Below, piece by piece: positions 1-11,266 of a stretch of DNA of 64,000 nucleotides. The notes below the pieces were generated by a model, which worked only from the letters and a program-made list of their open reading frames with translations, searched no databases and was not told where the DNA came from. The DNA is from Plumapathes pennacea (Eukaryota; Cnidaria; Anthozoa; Antipatharia; Myriopathidae). The stretch is taken from contig OZ038467.1 in assembly GCA_964036295.1 (NCBI GenBank), positions 20,405,670 to 20,469,669 of the forward strand. The letters are read 5' to 3'. Every line of letters starts with the position of its first letter. Position 1 is the stretch's first letter. The position numbers were made by a program, and so were the translations under genes.

Positions 1-3
1 TAT

Positions 4-30
4 GTGGTCGGTAAATCGTATACCGACCAC
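4..30. repeat. Short perfect hairpin
   Basis: The ten bases GTGGTCGGTA are followed seven bases later by their reverse complement. It may be the edge of a truncated inverted-repeat element cut by the window start. Confidence 0.6.
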
Positions 31-314
31 TTACCGACAGTTCAACTTGTTCACAATTACCCTAGCCGACTGTATGATTTCATGTACTTGTATTCCAAAG
101 TTCTACAGGAAATATAGTTTTTTACTGTAAGATGTTGTCTAATTTTATAGAACAGACGGCCTGGTTGAAAAATTGAAGCGAAACTGTATTGACTTGGCAA
201 TTCGGACCGCCGAGCCGTTTAGGAGAATCTATTTTTTCATCGCTGTTAGCATTCCAACATTTTTGATGAATAAAGACAGTTTTACTCTGAAAGTTTTGAA
301 GTTCTATGTTATAA

Positions 315-503
315 AACAAATAGACCAGCTTCAAGCGTGCTCCGTTCAGAAATAAAGCACTTAGCAAGTGCCGAGAGCACTCAAGAAGTGGGGAAAAACG
401 CTCGCCTTCGGCTCGCGTTTCTCCCTACACTTCTTTCGTGCTCTCGTCACTTGCTGCGTGCTTTATTTCTGAACGGAGCACGCTTGAAGCTGGTTTATTT
501 GTT
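315..503. repeat. Long imperfect palindrome (hairpin MITE-like)
   Basis: The whole 189-bp segment is self-complementary about a centre near 409 (CGCCTTCGGCG-like core). The outer arms, from AACAAATA to the start of the TTTATTTCTGAACGG block, match almost perfectly. As RNA or single-stranded DNA it would fold into a stem of about 90 bp. Small open frames on both strands here are by-products of the palindrome. Confidence 0.85.
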
Positions 504-506
504 AAA

Positions 507-784
507 TATACAGTCAATCCCGAAAAGGTTGTCCAGTCTAGATATATAAATATACAAATATATCTGTCACGTGACCACCTAAAACTATCGTGTTTTAAAC
601 TGGAAACACTCCAAAGACTCTTGGTTTTACCATTCTAATGACTAGCAACCATAAAATTATATAAAATACTGACTTAACGTATTTCTTTGTAGTTATAAGG
701 TGTTTTTCAGTGGTCACGTGATAGATATAATTACCTAAATATATATTCAACTGGACAACCTTTTCGGGAATGACTGTGTATATA
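507..784. mobile_element. MITE with about 78-bp terminal inverted repeats
   Basis: The left end (CAGTCAATCCCGAAAAGG, then a CACGTGACC motif) is repeated inverted at the right end (GGTCACGTGA ... CCTTTTCGGGAATGACTG). The ends sit in TA-rich flanks, consistent with insertion at TA. There is no coding capacity. The element abuts the preceding palindrome. Confidence 0.75.
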
Positions 785-931
785 TATATATATATATACA
801 CTGAAGAGTGAGTTCATCACGAAACAGGCTTGTAGGGATGAAAGCGTAGTCTCTTTGGTTTTTTCCCTTATATACAAAGCTCTACTTTTATGTATCGAGC
901 ACTATACCAAGGGAAAATCGGAACACAGACC

Positions 932-956
932 TTATATATATATATATATATATATA
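932..956. repeat. (TA)n microsatellite
   Basis: About twelve TA units; another run lies at 779-799 at the end of the MITE. Confidence 0.9.
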
Positions 957-969
957 GTGCACATACAAG

Positions 970-1051
970 ATGGCGGAACAGTCAGTACCATGTACCGCCT
1001 GCAAGGCCAAATCATTGCCACATGCAAATACTCAAGAACTGAATGCAACAG
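970..1051 (+). CDS. Candidate first coding exon, unknown gene
   Basis: The ATG has a favourable context (CAAGATGGCGG). It opens a 27-codon frame starting MAEQSVPCTACKAKSL and ending in a plausible splice donor, ACAG|GTTTGT. The two CxxC-like cysteines (VPCTACKA) could be half a zinc site. No downstream exon was recognised before the retrotransposon at 1,823, so this rests only on start context plus donor. It could be chance. Confidence 0.25.
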
Positions 1052-1056
1052 GTTTG

Positions 1057-1822
1057 TTTAATAACTTGTACAATGTTAACTACAACGATTTTCGACTGCA
1101 ACAAAAACACAAAAGTCATGTAAAGTTGCACTAACAATACTAAAATTGTTCTTTGGATAGCAATTTGCAGTCTGTAAACTAACAAAAGAGAACATTGGAG
1201 AAGAGTACATCAAGTTGCTAGCATGCTATCAATATAATAACAAAATGTTTATGTTGCATTCTACTTGGATTGCTCATTTTGTTTTATAGTCATTGTTAAA
1301 CTCCACTGACATGGCCATGATTTTAATCATGGCAACGAAAAGACGAAAGTTGTTGCCAATGTCATGTGAATGTTGCACTGCAGTGTTACCAAATAATGTT
1401 GAACGATCTTTTGGATAACAATTCAAGGTCTGTAAACTAACAAAATAGAACGCTGGAAAACAGTACATTAATATGACAATGAATATGACGATGTTTATGT
1501 GCCATTCTACTCTGATCACATACTATAGACAAGGTCAGAAACTCGTATTGATCCGCATTCGTGTCCAATCGCCAAAGGGAATACGGCGGCAAACTCTGAA
1601 TGCATAGAGAAGTTGTATCTCCTGTGGAAAACAGCTGAGTTGACACATCACAGGATGGCAACGTCCATTTCTTGGCAAACACGGCACTACACAACTTTCT
1701 GATGTTCTGATAAACAGCTTCGCTCATAGTTCCTAATGATAGTGCAAAAAAATCCACACAGTTTCACTTGTCTTGGCAAAAACACGCAAGATCCGATCCG
1801 TGACACAGTGGCAAAACACGAC
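1057..1822. other. Non-coding interval with a degenerate direct duplication
   Basis: Segments near 1,100-1,215 and 1,365-1,470 share the order TTGCACT ... TTTGGATA.CAATT ... GTCTGTAAACTAACAAAA.AGAACG/A, an old direct duplication of about 270 bp. A minus-strand open frame (1,437-1,757, internal Met segment MSEAVYQNIRKLC) could be a first exon but matches no family I know. Otherwise nothing was identified. Confidence 0.4.
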
Positions 1823-2724
1823 TGTAACGGCAGCAGGCGACTATCGAGAGTAATCAGGATTTGTCGTGGCTGACGCGGGGATAATTTACATAAGAAGCGA
1901 AAGATGAACGAGTGAAGGCGATGGAAGGCTCAAATGGGGTTTATTCCGTGCCAACACAATGATTCGGATTCGTACTTCTCGTAAACTGAAAGTAAGGATT
2001 ACAACGTATAACTAATAAAACTACTACTAAATACTACAAATAGGAAAACTAGTTAAGCTAAGACAAGCGATCCATTCAAAGCAATGTAATCATGTAACGC
2101 TAACAACGTGATATAAAATAACATGTGGTATCACGCAATGAAGTAACAAAGGATAAACTGAGCATAATTAGCATGTAAAAGGGGGCTAAATAGCAACACT
2201 AAAGAAATAATAACAATATAAGGCAAAAGCGATACTAAATTCCAAGTAAACAAGGTACTTGAATAACTAATAACAAAGTTCGTGACTCGGTGTGCTAGCC
2301 ATACAAAAAGGGTAACAAAACGATAGTTAAATCACTTAAAAGGCGCTGATTACCAAACTACAATAAAAACGGTAAGAAAACAAGCAAGGGTACTTACATA
2401 TCTAACCCACGCAGTAAAACCTCTGAGCAAGGATAACTTGATAATAAAACGATCTGCTTACTACGGAGTCCAGACTACAACTAACTAAATGATACAACGG
2501 TACGTGCAGATATCGGAAGACAAAATAAAGATCTATTGATTACAGAACCCATAAAGTATCATAGGCATTTCCTTAGTGTCTCCAACTAAAACAAAGGAGA
2601 ATAGAATCTTTACACTAATCAAAGGGACAAAGAATAATTGATGATGCAATACAAAATGAATCTGAGCTTGGTTGCGTGACAAGAAACAAACTGAAACTGT
2701 AATCCTATTTATAATCACGTGACA
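1823..2724 (-). repeat. BEL/Pao 3' LTR (element sense)
   Basis: 902 bp, TG...CA ends, about 99.3% identical by eye to the copy at 8,759-9,660. In element sense it opens with a CACGTG E-box directly followed by a TATA-like TTATAAATAG. Confidence 0.95.
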
Positions 2725-2837
2725 ATCATAACAGCATAAATAGCATATTTCATAAACAACAAATTGTAAAGTCACTCTAAAACGATAATACCAGTTCAGT
2801 TCGTTAAAGGCTCCTTGTCGGGAATCTGCCTTGGTCT

Positions 2838-3707
2838 TCATTCGGCATCACCAGGCAGCAAGAGGATTAGCTTGTGGATTGGTCTGTCCAGGCATTTGAC
2901 AGGGGCTGTTCTGCGGCCTTCGCGGCTGAGAGTAGCGTCTCCGAGCACCAATTGAACTGTTCGCACGCACCCGTCCACGGATGGGTTGATTCTCGAGACA
3001 CGTGCGAGTCGCCAGCGATTCCTGGGAAGGTTGTCATCCTGAACAATGACAACGTCGTTCATGCAAAGGTTTCTCTTGGATTGGTTCCACTTCTGACGTT
3101 GCTGAAGGCTGAGCAGAAATTCTTTCTTCCAGCGGCACCAGAATTCGTTTGACAGGTGCTGTACTCGTCGCCAGCGTTTCCTGGAATACTTGTCAGCATC
3201 TTGGAAGATTCCAGGTGGCGGCAGTATGACTTTAGATTTCATAGTCAACAGGTGGTTTGGAGTAAGAGGGGCAAGTGCATCTGGATCTTGTAGAGCGTCC
3301 GTTGTCAAGGGTCTGCTATTGACGATGGCCTCCGCTTCGCACATAAAGGTGTTTAGAGACTCGTCGTCTAGTTGAGTACCAGTAGCATCCAGAAGGGCTG
3401 ACAGTACATTGCGGACACTTCTAATTTGTCGTTCCCAGATGCCTCCCATGTGGCTGGCTGAGGGGACGTTCATTTTAAAGTGAAACCAGTCACAATTTTC
3501 TTTGAGAAGGTTCTCGTCTATCTTGTGGTGGTCCAGTTCAGCCAGGGCTTCCTTTAACTCCCTCTTGGCTCCTACGAAATTCGTTCCTTGGTCGCTTCTC
3601 AGCTGGCGGATCGGGCCTCGGCGACAGATAAAGCGGCGCAGTGCATTGATAAACGAGTCGGTCTCCAGGGTATGTGAGACTTCTAGGTGAATGGCTCTGG
3701 AAGTCAT
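2838..3707 (-). pseudogene. BEL/Pao integrase core, C-terminal part
   Basis: Open frame of 289 codons carrying the second and third integrase catalytic residues. The Asp is in LRSDQGTNFVGA and the Glu in MGGIWERQIRSVRN. A C-terminal region of the kind that follows BEL integrases comes next (RNRWRLARV). It is in the same frame as the upstream zinc-binding and first-Asp segment, separated only by an in-frame TAG at 3,750-3,752 and 45 nt. Known role of the family: inserts element cDNA into the host genome. The stop would prevent a full-length enzyme from this copy. Confidence 0.9.
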
Positions 3708-3749
3708 GCAGGTGAAGAGGACGCCGTACCTCTTTACTTCTTTCCTCTT

Positions 3750-4286
3750 CTACTTGATAATCCAGGGACCAAAATAATCCACGGCGCAATACGTGAAGGG
3801 CGGCGCTGGCTCAAGTCTATCTTCCGGTAAGTCAGCCATCTTTTGCAATTGGGCAGAGCCACGAAGCTTGCGACATTTCACGCAGTTGAAGATAAGGTCA
3901 GAAACCGTGGAGGTCCCGCTGATTATCCAATATCCACTTGATCTAATTTCATTCATCGTGGTGGTTCTTCCTTGGTGCGTGACCCTTTCGTGGAAGTGTT
4001 GAACCACCAGTGTAGTTACATGGCCCTTTCTAGGCAGTAAAATTGGGAATTTGACTGTATCTTTTAAATTTACGCGTCTGAGGCGGCCGCCAACACGGAG
4101 AATCCCGTTTTCGTCAATAAAGGGGTCAAGCTTGTGAAGCAGGGCAGAGCTCTTTGGAATAGATTTCCTCTGAGTGGCCTTGGCTTTGTCTTCTTGTGGA
4201 ATTTCATTCATCTTTAGGGTTTTGATTGCATTCTTGAAGCTGATGGCTTGAGCGGCCTTCACTAACAAGGTCTGAGCAGTCTGCAT
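3750..4286 (-). pseudogene. BEL/Pao integrase zinc-binding region and first catalytic Asp
   Basis: 178 codons with an HHCC-type zinc module (VVQHFHERVTHQG followed by FNCVKCRKL), then the first catalytic Asp in YCAVDYFGPW. It stays in frame with the preceding RNase H segment across 99 nt that include an in-frame TGA at 4,383-4,385. That TGA is one transition from CGA and could reflect CpG decay. It ends at the TAG that splits the integrase. Confidence 0.88.
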
Positions 4287-4382
4287 CTCGTCGACTGTAA
4301 CGGGAGAATGGCTTGATGTTTCTTTAATTTTCCTGCTAGGGTGATCTGTCGCGCTGTGAGTTGACTCCTTCCTTCTCTGTAC

Positions 4383-5465
4383 TCAATCTTTGAGTAATCG
4401 AATGTAGCGCAGGCATAGAGCGACCGATTTCATTGCGCGGAACCAGTCCGAGTAGTACTCTATGCGGTCGAGTAGACTTGTATCGGGAGGGGCGGTCATT
4501 GTCGTCATTGTAACAACTTTTTTGACATCTGGGTCGTCTTCACTAAGAGGAGTGGCGCTCCGCTTTTCTTGGGCTTGTAACTGCATCGCAGCAGGCCACT
4601 CATCTTCGTTCTTCCACAGAAACTCTGGTCCTGTGATCCACCGTGATTCCAGGAGCTCGCGTACGGAGATTCCACGGGACGCATCATCTGCTGGGTTGGA
4701 CTTGGTTTCCACGTACCTCCACTGCTCCACGGATGTGCTGTCGTGAATCTGTTGGACGCGATTGGCTACGAAAACGTGAAATCTCCTGGACTCATTGGTG
4801 ATGTACCCCAGGACAACCTTGCTGTCGGTCCAGAAAGTTTCTTTGATTTCTTGCAATTGAAGTTCCCTTCGGAGTTGCTCGCTGATTCTCACAGACACTG
4901 TAGCTGCTGTCAACTCCAACCTTGGAATCGTAACGGACTTGAGCGGTGCTACTCTGGCCTTGGCTATCACGAGCGAGCAGTGAATCTGACCTTGGTCGTT
5001 CTTGAATCCCAAGTAGCTGCACTGGCCATATCCTATGCTGCTGGCGTCGGAGAAGTGATGCAGCTCTGTTTTGACGATGCGACCAAAGTTCTTTGGCTTG
5101 TAGCATCTTGGGGCCGAGAAATTCTTCAGGAGGTGAAGCTCTGTTCTCCACTTCTCCCATCTAGCTCGTACTGGATCGGGGATGGGATCGTCCCAACCTA
5201 GATTATTGCGGCACAGCTCTTGTAGGATGCTTTTTCCCTCCAACAGGACTGGAGCGACGAGGCCGAGAGGGTCGTAAATCGAGCTGACTGTTGAGAGGCT
5301 TCCTCTTCGTGTGCACGGTTTATCTTGGGGGGGCAATTTGGAGTCTGAAGGAGTCAGACTGGGTGCACCACTGAACACCAAGTGCACGTTCCATTGGTAA
5401 ACTTTCCAGGTCCAGATCAACATTCTTGATTTCTTCTGCTCGATCGTCAACAGGGATGGCTTCAA
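4383..5465 (-). pseudogene. BEL/Pao RT thumb and RNase H (Pao/A17-type region)
   Basis: 360-codon frame. STVSSIYDPLGLVAPVLLEG is the hallmark of the BEL/Pao region after the RT palm. RNase H acidic residues are visible in HHFSDASSIGYG, TIPRLELTAA, FWTDSKVVLGY and SNPADDASRG. It overlaps the upstream RT frame at 5,320-5,465; the switch is explained by one extra base in the G7 run at 5,327-5,333. It ends at an in-frame TGA where the sequence otherwise continues open into integrase. Confidence 0.9.
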
Positions 5466-7794
5466 TAACGTTCTTGCTGTTCGAAGTGAACTTGTGCAGG
5501 TTGAAACCTCCTCTCCTACACATCTCCTTTGTGCTCTTGATTAACGTTGCTGCTTCTTCCACTGTGGATACTGACTTAAGGCCGTCGTCTACATAGAAAT
5601 CTCTGCAGACGAAGTTCGCGGTTGCCGAACCAAGGTCGTTCTCGTTATCGTCCGCGGCAGCTTTCAGAGCGTAGTTTGCACAACCAGGGGAAGACGTTGC
5701 TCCAAAGAGATGAACAGCCATTCTGAACTCTGTTGGTTCTGCTGTTACATCTCCACCCTCCCACCAGAGAAAGCGAAGGTAGTCTCTGCATTCTTCGGAC
5801 ACTCTTACTTGATGGAACATTGCTTCGATGTCACACGTGAAGGCGACTGGTTCCTGTCTGAATCGGCAGAGAACTCCTACTAGATTGTTAGTTAGGTCGG
5901 GGCCTTGTAGGAGATGCTTGTTCAGCGTTTCGCCCTTGAATTCGGCTGAGCAGTCGAAGACGACTCGTATCTTGTTAGGTTTCTTCGGATGGTAGACACC
6001 GTGGTGTGGAATGTACCAAGTTGGCCTTGCGGGATCTTGGAGGGTAACTGTCCGCGTTGAACAGTTCTCAGACGGAACCTTCTCTGCGTAGCCGTTCTTG
6101 ATGATGTTGTCCATGAAGGTAACGTAATCGTTCCGGTAGTTGTTGTCCGAATTGAGTCTTCTTTTCAACTGGTTTAAACGGCGTACAGCAATCTCACGGT
6201 TGTTAGGCAGGTTCGGTCTTGGTTCCCTCAACGGCAGTGGTAACTCGTAGTGGCCATCTGCACACTTCCGAATGCCGCGTTCGGCCATTCCTAAGAATTT
6301 CCTGTCTTCTCTAGAGAGGGCTTGATTGGCTGGACTTCTTTCCGAGAAGTCGGTTTCGAACATCTTTCTTATAGTGCAGGGGTTGATTACTTCCTTGACT
6401 TGGACCTTGGGGACGAAACGAATACTTGTCTGAAGGTCGTTTCCAATCTCTTGAGTCATTATTCTGTGGCTTGTACCAAAGTCTTGTTCTTCTTTGTTCT
6501 CTTTTGAAGCTATTTGGAGGGCGACTGGTCCGATTATACCCCATCCAAGGAGAGTCCTTATTGCGTAAGGATCGTCTCCTTTTCCAGGAATAACTTCTCT
6601 TGGCTTTAAAGCTTTTGGACAATTGCAGCCGATAAGTAGTCCAACGTCGACATCGCTCCGGTATGGTTGCATCTTTGTGACTATCCTTTGTAGGTGGGGC
6701 CACTTGTTGGCGACTTCCGGTCTGGGAATTTGGTCCCTTCTAAAGGGTATATTTGCTCTTGAATACGTTTTAGGAAGTTCGATCTCCACTCTTTTGTCCA
6801 TTCTTTCGACCACCAGGCCGGTTATCTTCTCTACGGAGATTTCTTCCTTTCCCAACATGGTGGACAGGTTCAGCTTTACTTCAGGTCCTGTTAGACCAAG
6901 ATCGCGGAGTGTTTCAGATTTGATAAAGGTGGTATCACTTGCATCGTCCAGGAGGGCGTAAACCATCACCTCTTGTTCAGGTTGATCTTTATGACGGAGC
7001 CATACTGGGACGATTAGGCAGTTAGTGACACCTTTGTCTTCACTTGTTTGGGAGCAGGCACTGGAGCAATTGTTTGCGGCTTGATCTGCATTGGCTCCTG
7101 ACGCGTCTCTTGTCCTTGGCTCTTTAGTTTCTTTTAGGTCATTATGAAGGACTGTTGGGTGTGGTTTCTCGCACTTCGTGCAAGTTAGTCTTCTGCGGCA
7201 ATCCTTTGAGATATGGCCTTGTGTCAGACAACCAAAACAGAGTCTCTTCAACTTAATAAAGTCCCGGCGTTCGTTCAGATTCTTCTTCTTGAATTCATCA
7301 CAGTTATGGAGCGCATGGGAGTTGTTACACAGTGGGCACGATCTTGTCTGTGAAGGAAACCTCGGCTCAGCGGCAGGCCTACCGTTGCGCTGGGCGTGTC
7401 CGGTAGAGGTTGCAAAGCTGTTTGAGCTAGTTGGAGGGCGTCTCCGGTTAGGGTTCCATTTGTCCTTAGCAGGGTCCTTCTTGCGTTCTACTTTGAAGGC
7501 GTCCGGGGAGAAGACTGGGTCTGTGGCGAGATCAGCTTCGCTCTCGGTGAACTTCACGAGGTCGTTAAACAGAACTGCTCGGTCATGCTTCTTCTTGATC
7601 GGAAACGCATGCCTACACCACTTCACGCCTGAATAAGAGGGAAGCTTGGAGCCGACTTGCTTTATGACTTCGGCTGAGTCCAGATCATTCATGAACTTCA
7701 TGCTCTTCATGGCCTCTTCGCACTGCCCCAGGAAATCCGAGAAAGACTGCAAACCAGTGCTGTCACCCTCGTGGATCTGTGGCCATTTCCTCAA
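5320..7794 (-). pseudogene. BEL/Pao gag C-terminus, zinc knuckles, protease and reverse transcriptase
   Basis: 824-codon frame. Order: a DUF1759-like gag region (LRKWPQIHEGDSTGLQSFSD), Cys/His clusters (CPLCNNSHALHNC, CFGCLTQGHISKDC, CTKC), a retropepsin-like site (VYALLDDASDTTFI), then reverse transcriptase (FTCDIEAMFHQV, LFGATSSPGCANYAL, catalytic FYVDDGL). The protease site reads D-D-A-S instead of the usual D-S/T-G. The frame runs out just after the G7 run at 5,327-5,333. At the other end it must join the upstream gag frame by a frameshift near 7,860-7,910, because the matching reading continues open above the listed start. Confidence 0.92.
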
Positions 7795-8663
7795 GCGCGC
7801 CTTATATGCTTCGGAGACACGATGAGGATCTCCGAAATGATCGCCGGTTGCAGGTAAGGTGAGCTTGGATGAAAGGGAGATGAGTCTTGGTTCAATAGGC
7901 TCCCTGATCGTGCTTCTGTGTTTGGGTATTGTCTTGCCATGTTAGCATTCTCCTCTTCTTCAAGAGCCTTGATAGCATCTCTTTCAGCATTTGCCATTGC
8001 CAATTCCTTCATACATCTTAGCTTCTTGGCTTCAGCCTCTTGGTCGAGAAATTGTAGCTGCGCTTCCAGTTTTGCAGCTTTAACCGTTGCTTTCACTTTC
8101 CTCGAGTGTGTAGAAGAATTTGAAAGATGGGACGACTTTGTACCCTTTGAAATGATCGATCCTGAACGAGAAGACTTAACTGATTCTCTGCAAGATTTTC
8201 TTTCTATTACATGGATTCTTTCACAGATCCTCATGCGGCATTCCTGGTATTCGCGGTCGCTTAAGTCAAACCAGTGGTACGAGGCTTCTTTATCTTTATA
8301 AGACTCTATTTTCTCATGATAGGCCTTGTGCGCTTGATTGAAATCATCTTTCTGGGCATCGAGGGCATCTCTCTCATTTTCAAGTGCTTCTACACTCATG
8401 CTGTGCTCCAACAGATGGTACGCATTTTTAAGTTTCCTTCCTAGTGACGTGTATGATTCAGCACGTTTGCGATGTAAAATTTCTAACTGATAAACTCTTC
8501 CCTTTTCTGTTAGTTTTCTTTCCCGGGTAGATTTTGGTTCTTGATCGGCCGAAGTTTGTTCTGATGGAAGTTCGATTTCATTGGCGTTAACGACTCCTTG
8601 AATAAATTCGGCCCAGGGCGTGTATTTGATTTGCGAGGGTGCGGGACTATCCGATGACATCAT
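7791..8663 (-). pseudogene. BEL/Pao gag N-terminus
   Basis: Begins MMSSDSPAPSQ about 95 nt inside the 5' LTR. It is hydrophilic and helix-rich with coiled-coil character (ALEEEENANMARQY region; many E, K, A and Q), as expected for the N-terminal gag region of BEL elements. It terminates at 7,791 only because of a one-base shift around 7,860-7,910; from there the biologically sensible frame (LPATGDHFGDPHRV) continues into the next segment. Confidence 0.8.
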
Positions 8664-8758
8664 TACGTGCTGGGACGATTGGTTTGTCTTACATGAAGAA
8701 AGGTCGTGTTCGAGCTTTCACGATTCCGAGCCAGAGGCAAACGATGGAGATATTTTAC

Positions 8759-9660
8759 TGTAACGGCAGCAGGCGACTATCGAGAGTAATCAGGATTTGT
8801 CGTGGCTGACGCGGGGATAATTTACATGAGAAGCGAAAGATGAACGAGTGAAGGCGATGGAAGGCTCAAATGGGGTTTATTCCGTGCCAACATCATGATT
8901 CGGATTCGTACTTCTCGTAAACTGAAACTAAGGATTACAACGTATAACTAATAAAACTACTACTAAATACTACAAATAGGAAAACTAGTTAGGCTAAGAC
9001 AAGCGATCCATTCAAAGCAATGTAATCATGTAACGCTAACAACGTGATATAAAATAACATGTGGTATCACGCAATGAAGTAACAAAGGATAAACTGAGCA
9101 TAATTAGCATGTAAAAGGGGGCTAAATAGCAACACTAAAGAAATAATAACAATATAAGGCAAAGGCGATACTAAATTCCAAGTAAACAAGGTACTTGAAT
9201 AACTAATAACAAAGTTCGTGACTCGGTGTGCTAGCCATACAAAAAGGGTAACAAAACGATAGTTAAATCACTTAAAAGGCGCTGATTACCAAACTACAAT
9301 AAAAACGGTAAGAAAACAAGCAAGGGTACTTACATATCTAACCCACGCAGTAAAACCTCTGAGCAAGGATAACTTGATAATAAAACGATCTGCTTACTAC
9401 GGAGTCCAGACTACAACTAACTAAATGATACAACGGTACGTGCAGATATCGGAAGACAAAATAAAGATCTATTGATTACAGAACCCATAAAGTATCATAG
9501 GCATTTCCTTAGTGTCTCCAACTAAAACAAAGGAGAATAGAATCTTTACACTAATCAAAGGGACAAAGAATAATTGATGATGCAATACAAAATGAATCTG
9601 AGCTTGGTTGCGTGACAAGAAACAAACTGAAACTGTAATCCTATTTATAATCACGTGACA
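8759..9660 (-). repeat. BEL/Pao 5' LTR (element sense)
   Basis: 902 bp, identical in length to the 3' LTR with about six substitutions. It contains the element promoter by position; a TATA-like TTATAAATAG lies within the first 25 nt in element sense. Confidence 0.95.
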
Positions 9661-10436
9661 ATAACACGTGACACGTAACAACGGAAGCAAAACCTGGTTG
9701 CGATATTCTCACGCGAGAAAGCAAATGACGATGGCGTGTTCTCGCCCTACTGATTGGTTAGTAAAACCAATCGCAATTACTTGGTTTTGCTCGTACTTCT
9801 AATTGGTCGGAAGTGCTTTGGCTCACTTTATTGATTGGCTCTGTGATTGCTTTGGTTTTGGTTTTCGACAGTCATCCGAAAAGCGCACTAGTCCCAAATA
9901 AATTACTCCGGGTTCCCCGTTTCGAGTATGGCTTCATGTAGTTATGCAAAACTTTTCGGAGAAATCTTTGGTTCAAGTACTGACAACCCAGCAAATGCAC
10001 ACGTAGTTCCACACTAAACACTTGCAAGAGAAGTAAGTCCTTTAAAGTTGGTCACTAACTTATCAACTTCCTAAAAAACGGCGTTACGTTTCTTTTTCTC
10101 GCTAATATAGTGGTACTAGAAATACGATGATCGCAGATATCCCCTCGCTTTGTAGTGACTTTTGGTAAGCGGGATTCTTGTCTATTTTCCGCTCGGAGGT
10201 TATTGCTCGTTTTTACAAACCATAGTTGCATAGTGACGTCACCAGTCGGCCGCAGGGCAGTCTGGTTTAATTCAGACAACGTGCCGCGGTGCGTTTTCAA
10301 GTTTTCGTGTACAAGTAGTAAACTCAACTTTCTACACCAACTACAAAATACATCCGAGACTGTCTACGGAAAGTGTAATTAGAATCGCGACTCTATCAGT
10401 TTTGCACAGTAAAGGAAAGTCGCTCTTCGACACCGA
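9661..10436. other. Non-coding, dispersed repeat remnants
   Basis: Bases about 9,690-9,890 (CAAAACCTG...GATTGG...CTTTGGTTTTG...AGTCATCCGAAAA) resemble 26,660-26,870. Bases about 10,108-10,170 (ACTAGAAATACGATGATCGCA) resemble 15,672-15,740. No convincing exon was seen. Confidence 0.5.
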
Positions 10437-10986
10437 TTTTTTATTATTATTACTTTAACAGAAGCCGCGATTGTTCCAGCCAACGCTGCGTCCTAACCAA
10501 ATACGTGCTGGTTTTTTTTTTTTTAATCACGTTTCTTCGAGTTAATGTCTCAGTCACACGATTTAAGATAACGGCCACCTGGCGGAAAAAGTGATCTTGC
10601 ACGAAGGCACTCTGAAATAGCTCAAAAATTAGCGAAATGTTCTATAATGTATATAATCCTATTTGGTCTTCATCACACTTTCGGGGCATGTTAAAATACA
10701 GAACTGTATAGTATATTTTTTATTATTATTACTTTAACAGAAGCCGCGATTGTTCCAGCCAACGCTGCGTCCTAACCAAATACGTGCTGTTTTTTTTTAA
10801 ATAAATCACGTTTCTTCGAGTTAATGTCTCAGTCACACGATTTAAGATAACGGCCACCTGGCGGAAAAAGTGATCTTGCACGAAGGCACTCTGAAATAGC
10901 TCAAAAATTAGCGAAATGTTCTATAATGTATATAATCCTACTTGGCCTTCATCACAGTTTCGGAGCATGTTAAAATACAGAACTGA
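10437..10986. repeat. Tandem duplication, two copies of about 270 bp
   Basis: Copy 1 (10,437-10,706) and copy 2 (10,716-10,986) are nearly identical from TTATTATTATTACTTTAACAG to GCATGTTAAAATACAGAACTG, with a period of about 279. They differ mainly in a T-run and a few substitutions. No coding content. Confidence 0.9.
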
Positions 10987-11266
10987 AAAAACGTCTGCCC
11001 GTAATTATTATACTCAACGGTTCCTGATAGTCGTAGTTTTTAGTTAGTTTCCATTAAATGCAACAAAACCTCAAACGTTATCGTCTACGTCTTTTACTTT
11101 GTATTATTCTTGCTGATACAAGTAAAGCGTCAGAAAATCTGACTTTTGTTTGGAATCAAAATTTCACTCTGCGTGCATTTATGTTGTTGTTGCGAGATTT
11201 TGGCTCGGTGCCATGAAGGTCAAACAATCAGTGGAACAGATGGCGTTATTATTTGAAAATTAGGAA

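Larger units (their letters stand above)
1823..9660 (-). mobile_element. BEL/Pao LTR retrotransposon, full length, damaged coding region
   Basis: Two direct 902-bp repeats starting TGTAACGG and ending ACGTGACA bound a minus-strand gag-pol. Pol has the BEL/Pao order: zinc knuckles, aspartic protease, reverse transcriptase (YVDD), RNase H, H2C2 zinc-binding and DDE integrase. The LTRs differ at about six positions by eye (about 0.7%), so insertion is recent. The frame is nevertheless broken: a frameshift in gag near 7,860-7,910, an extra base in a G7 run at 5,327-5,333, an in-frame TGA at 4,383-4,385 and an in-frame TAG at 3,750-3,752. No perfect target-site duplication is visible. A possible tRNA primer site (TGGCTCGGAATCGTGAA on the minus strand, 8,717-8,733) lies 25 nt inside the 5' LTR and is tentative. 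Confidence 0.95.

Noticed and set aside
7860..7910. Programmed frameshift in BEL gag
   Set aside because: No slippery heptamer visible, and BEL elements usually use one gag-pol frame; an indel is simpler.
10155..10382. 75-codon plus-strand ORF
   Set aside because: No homology seen, overlaps an opposite-strand ORF, lies in dispersed repeat sequence.
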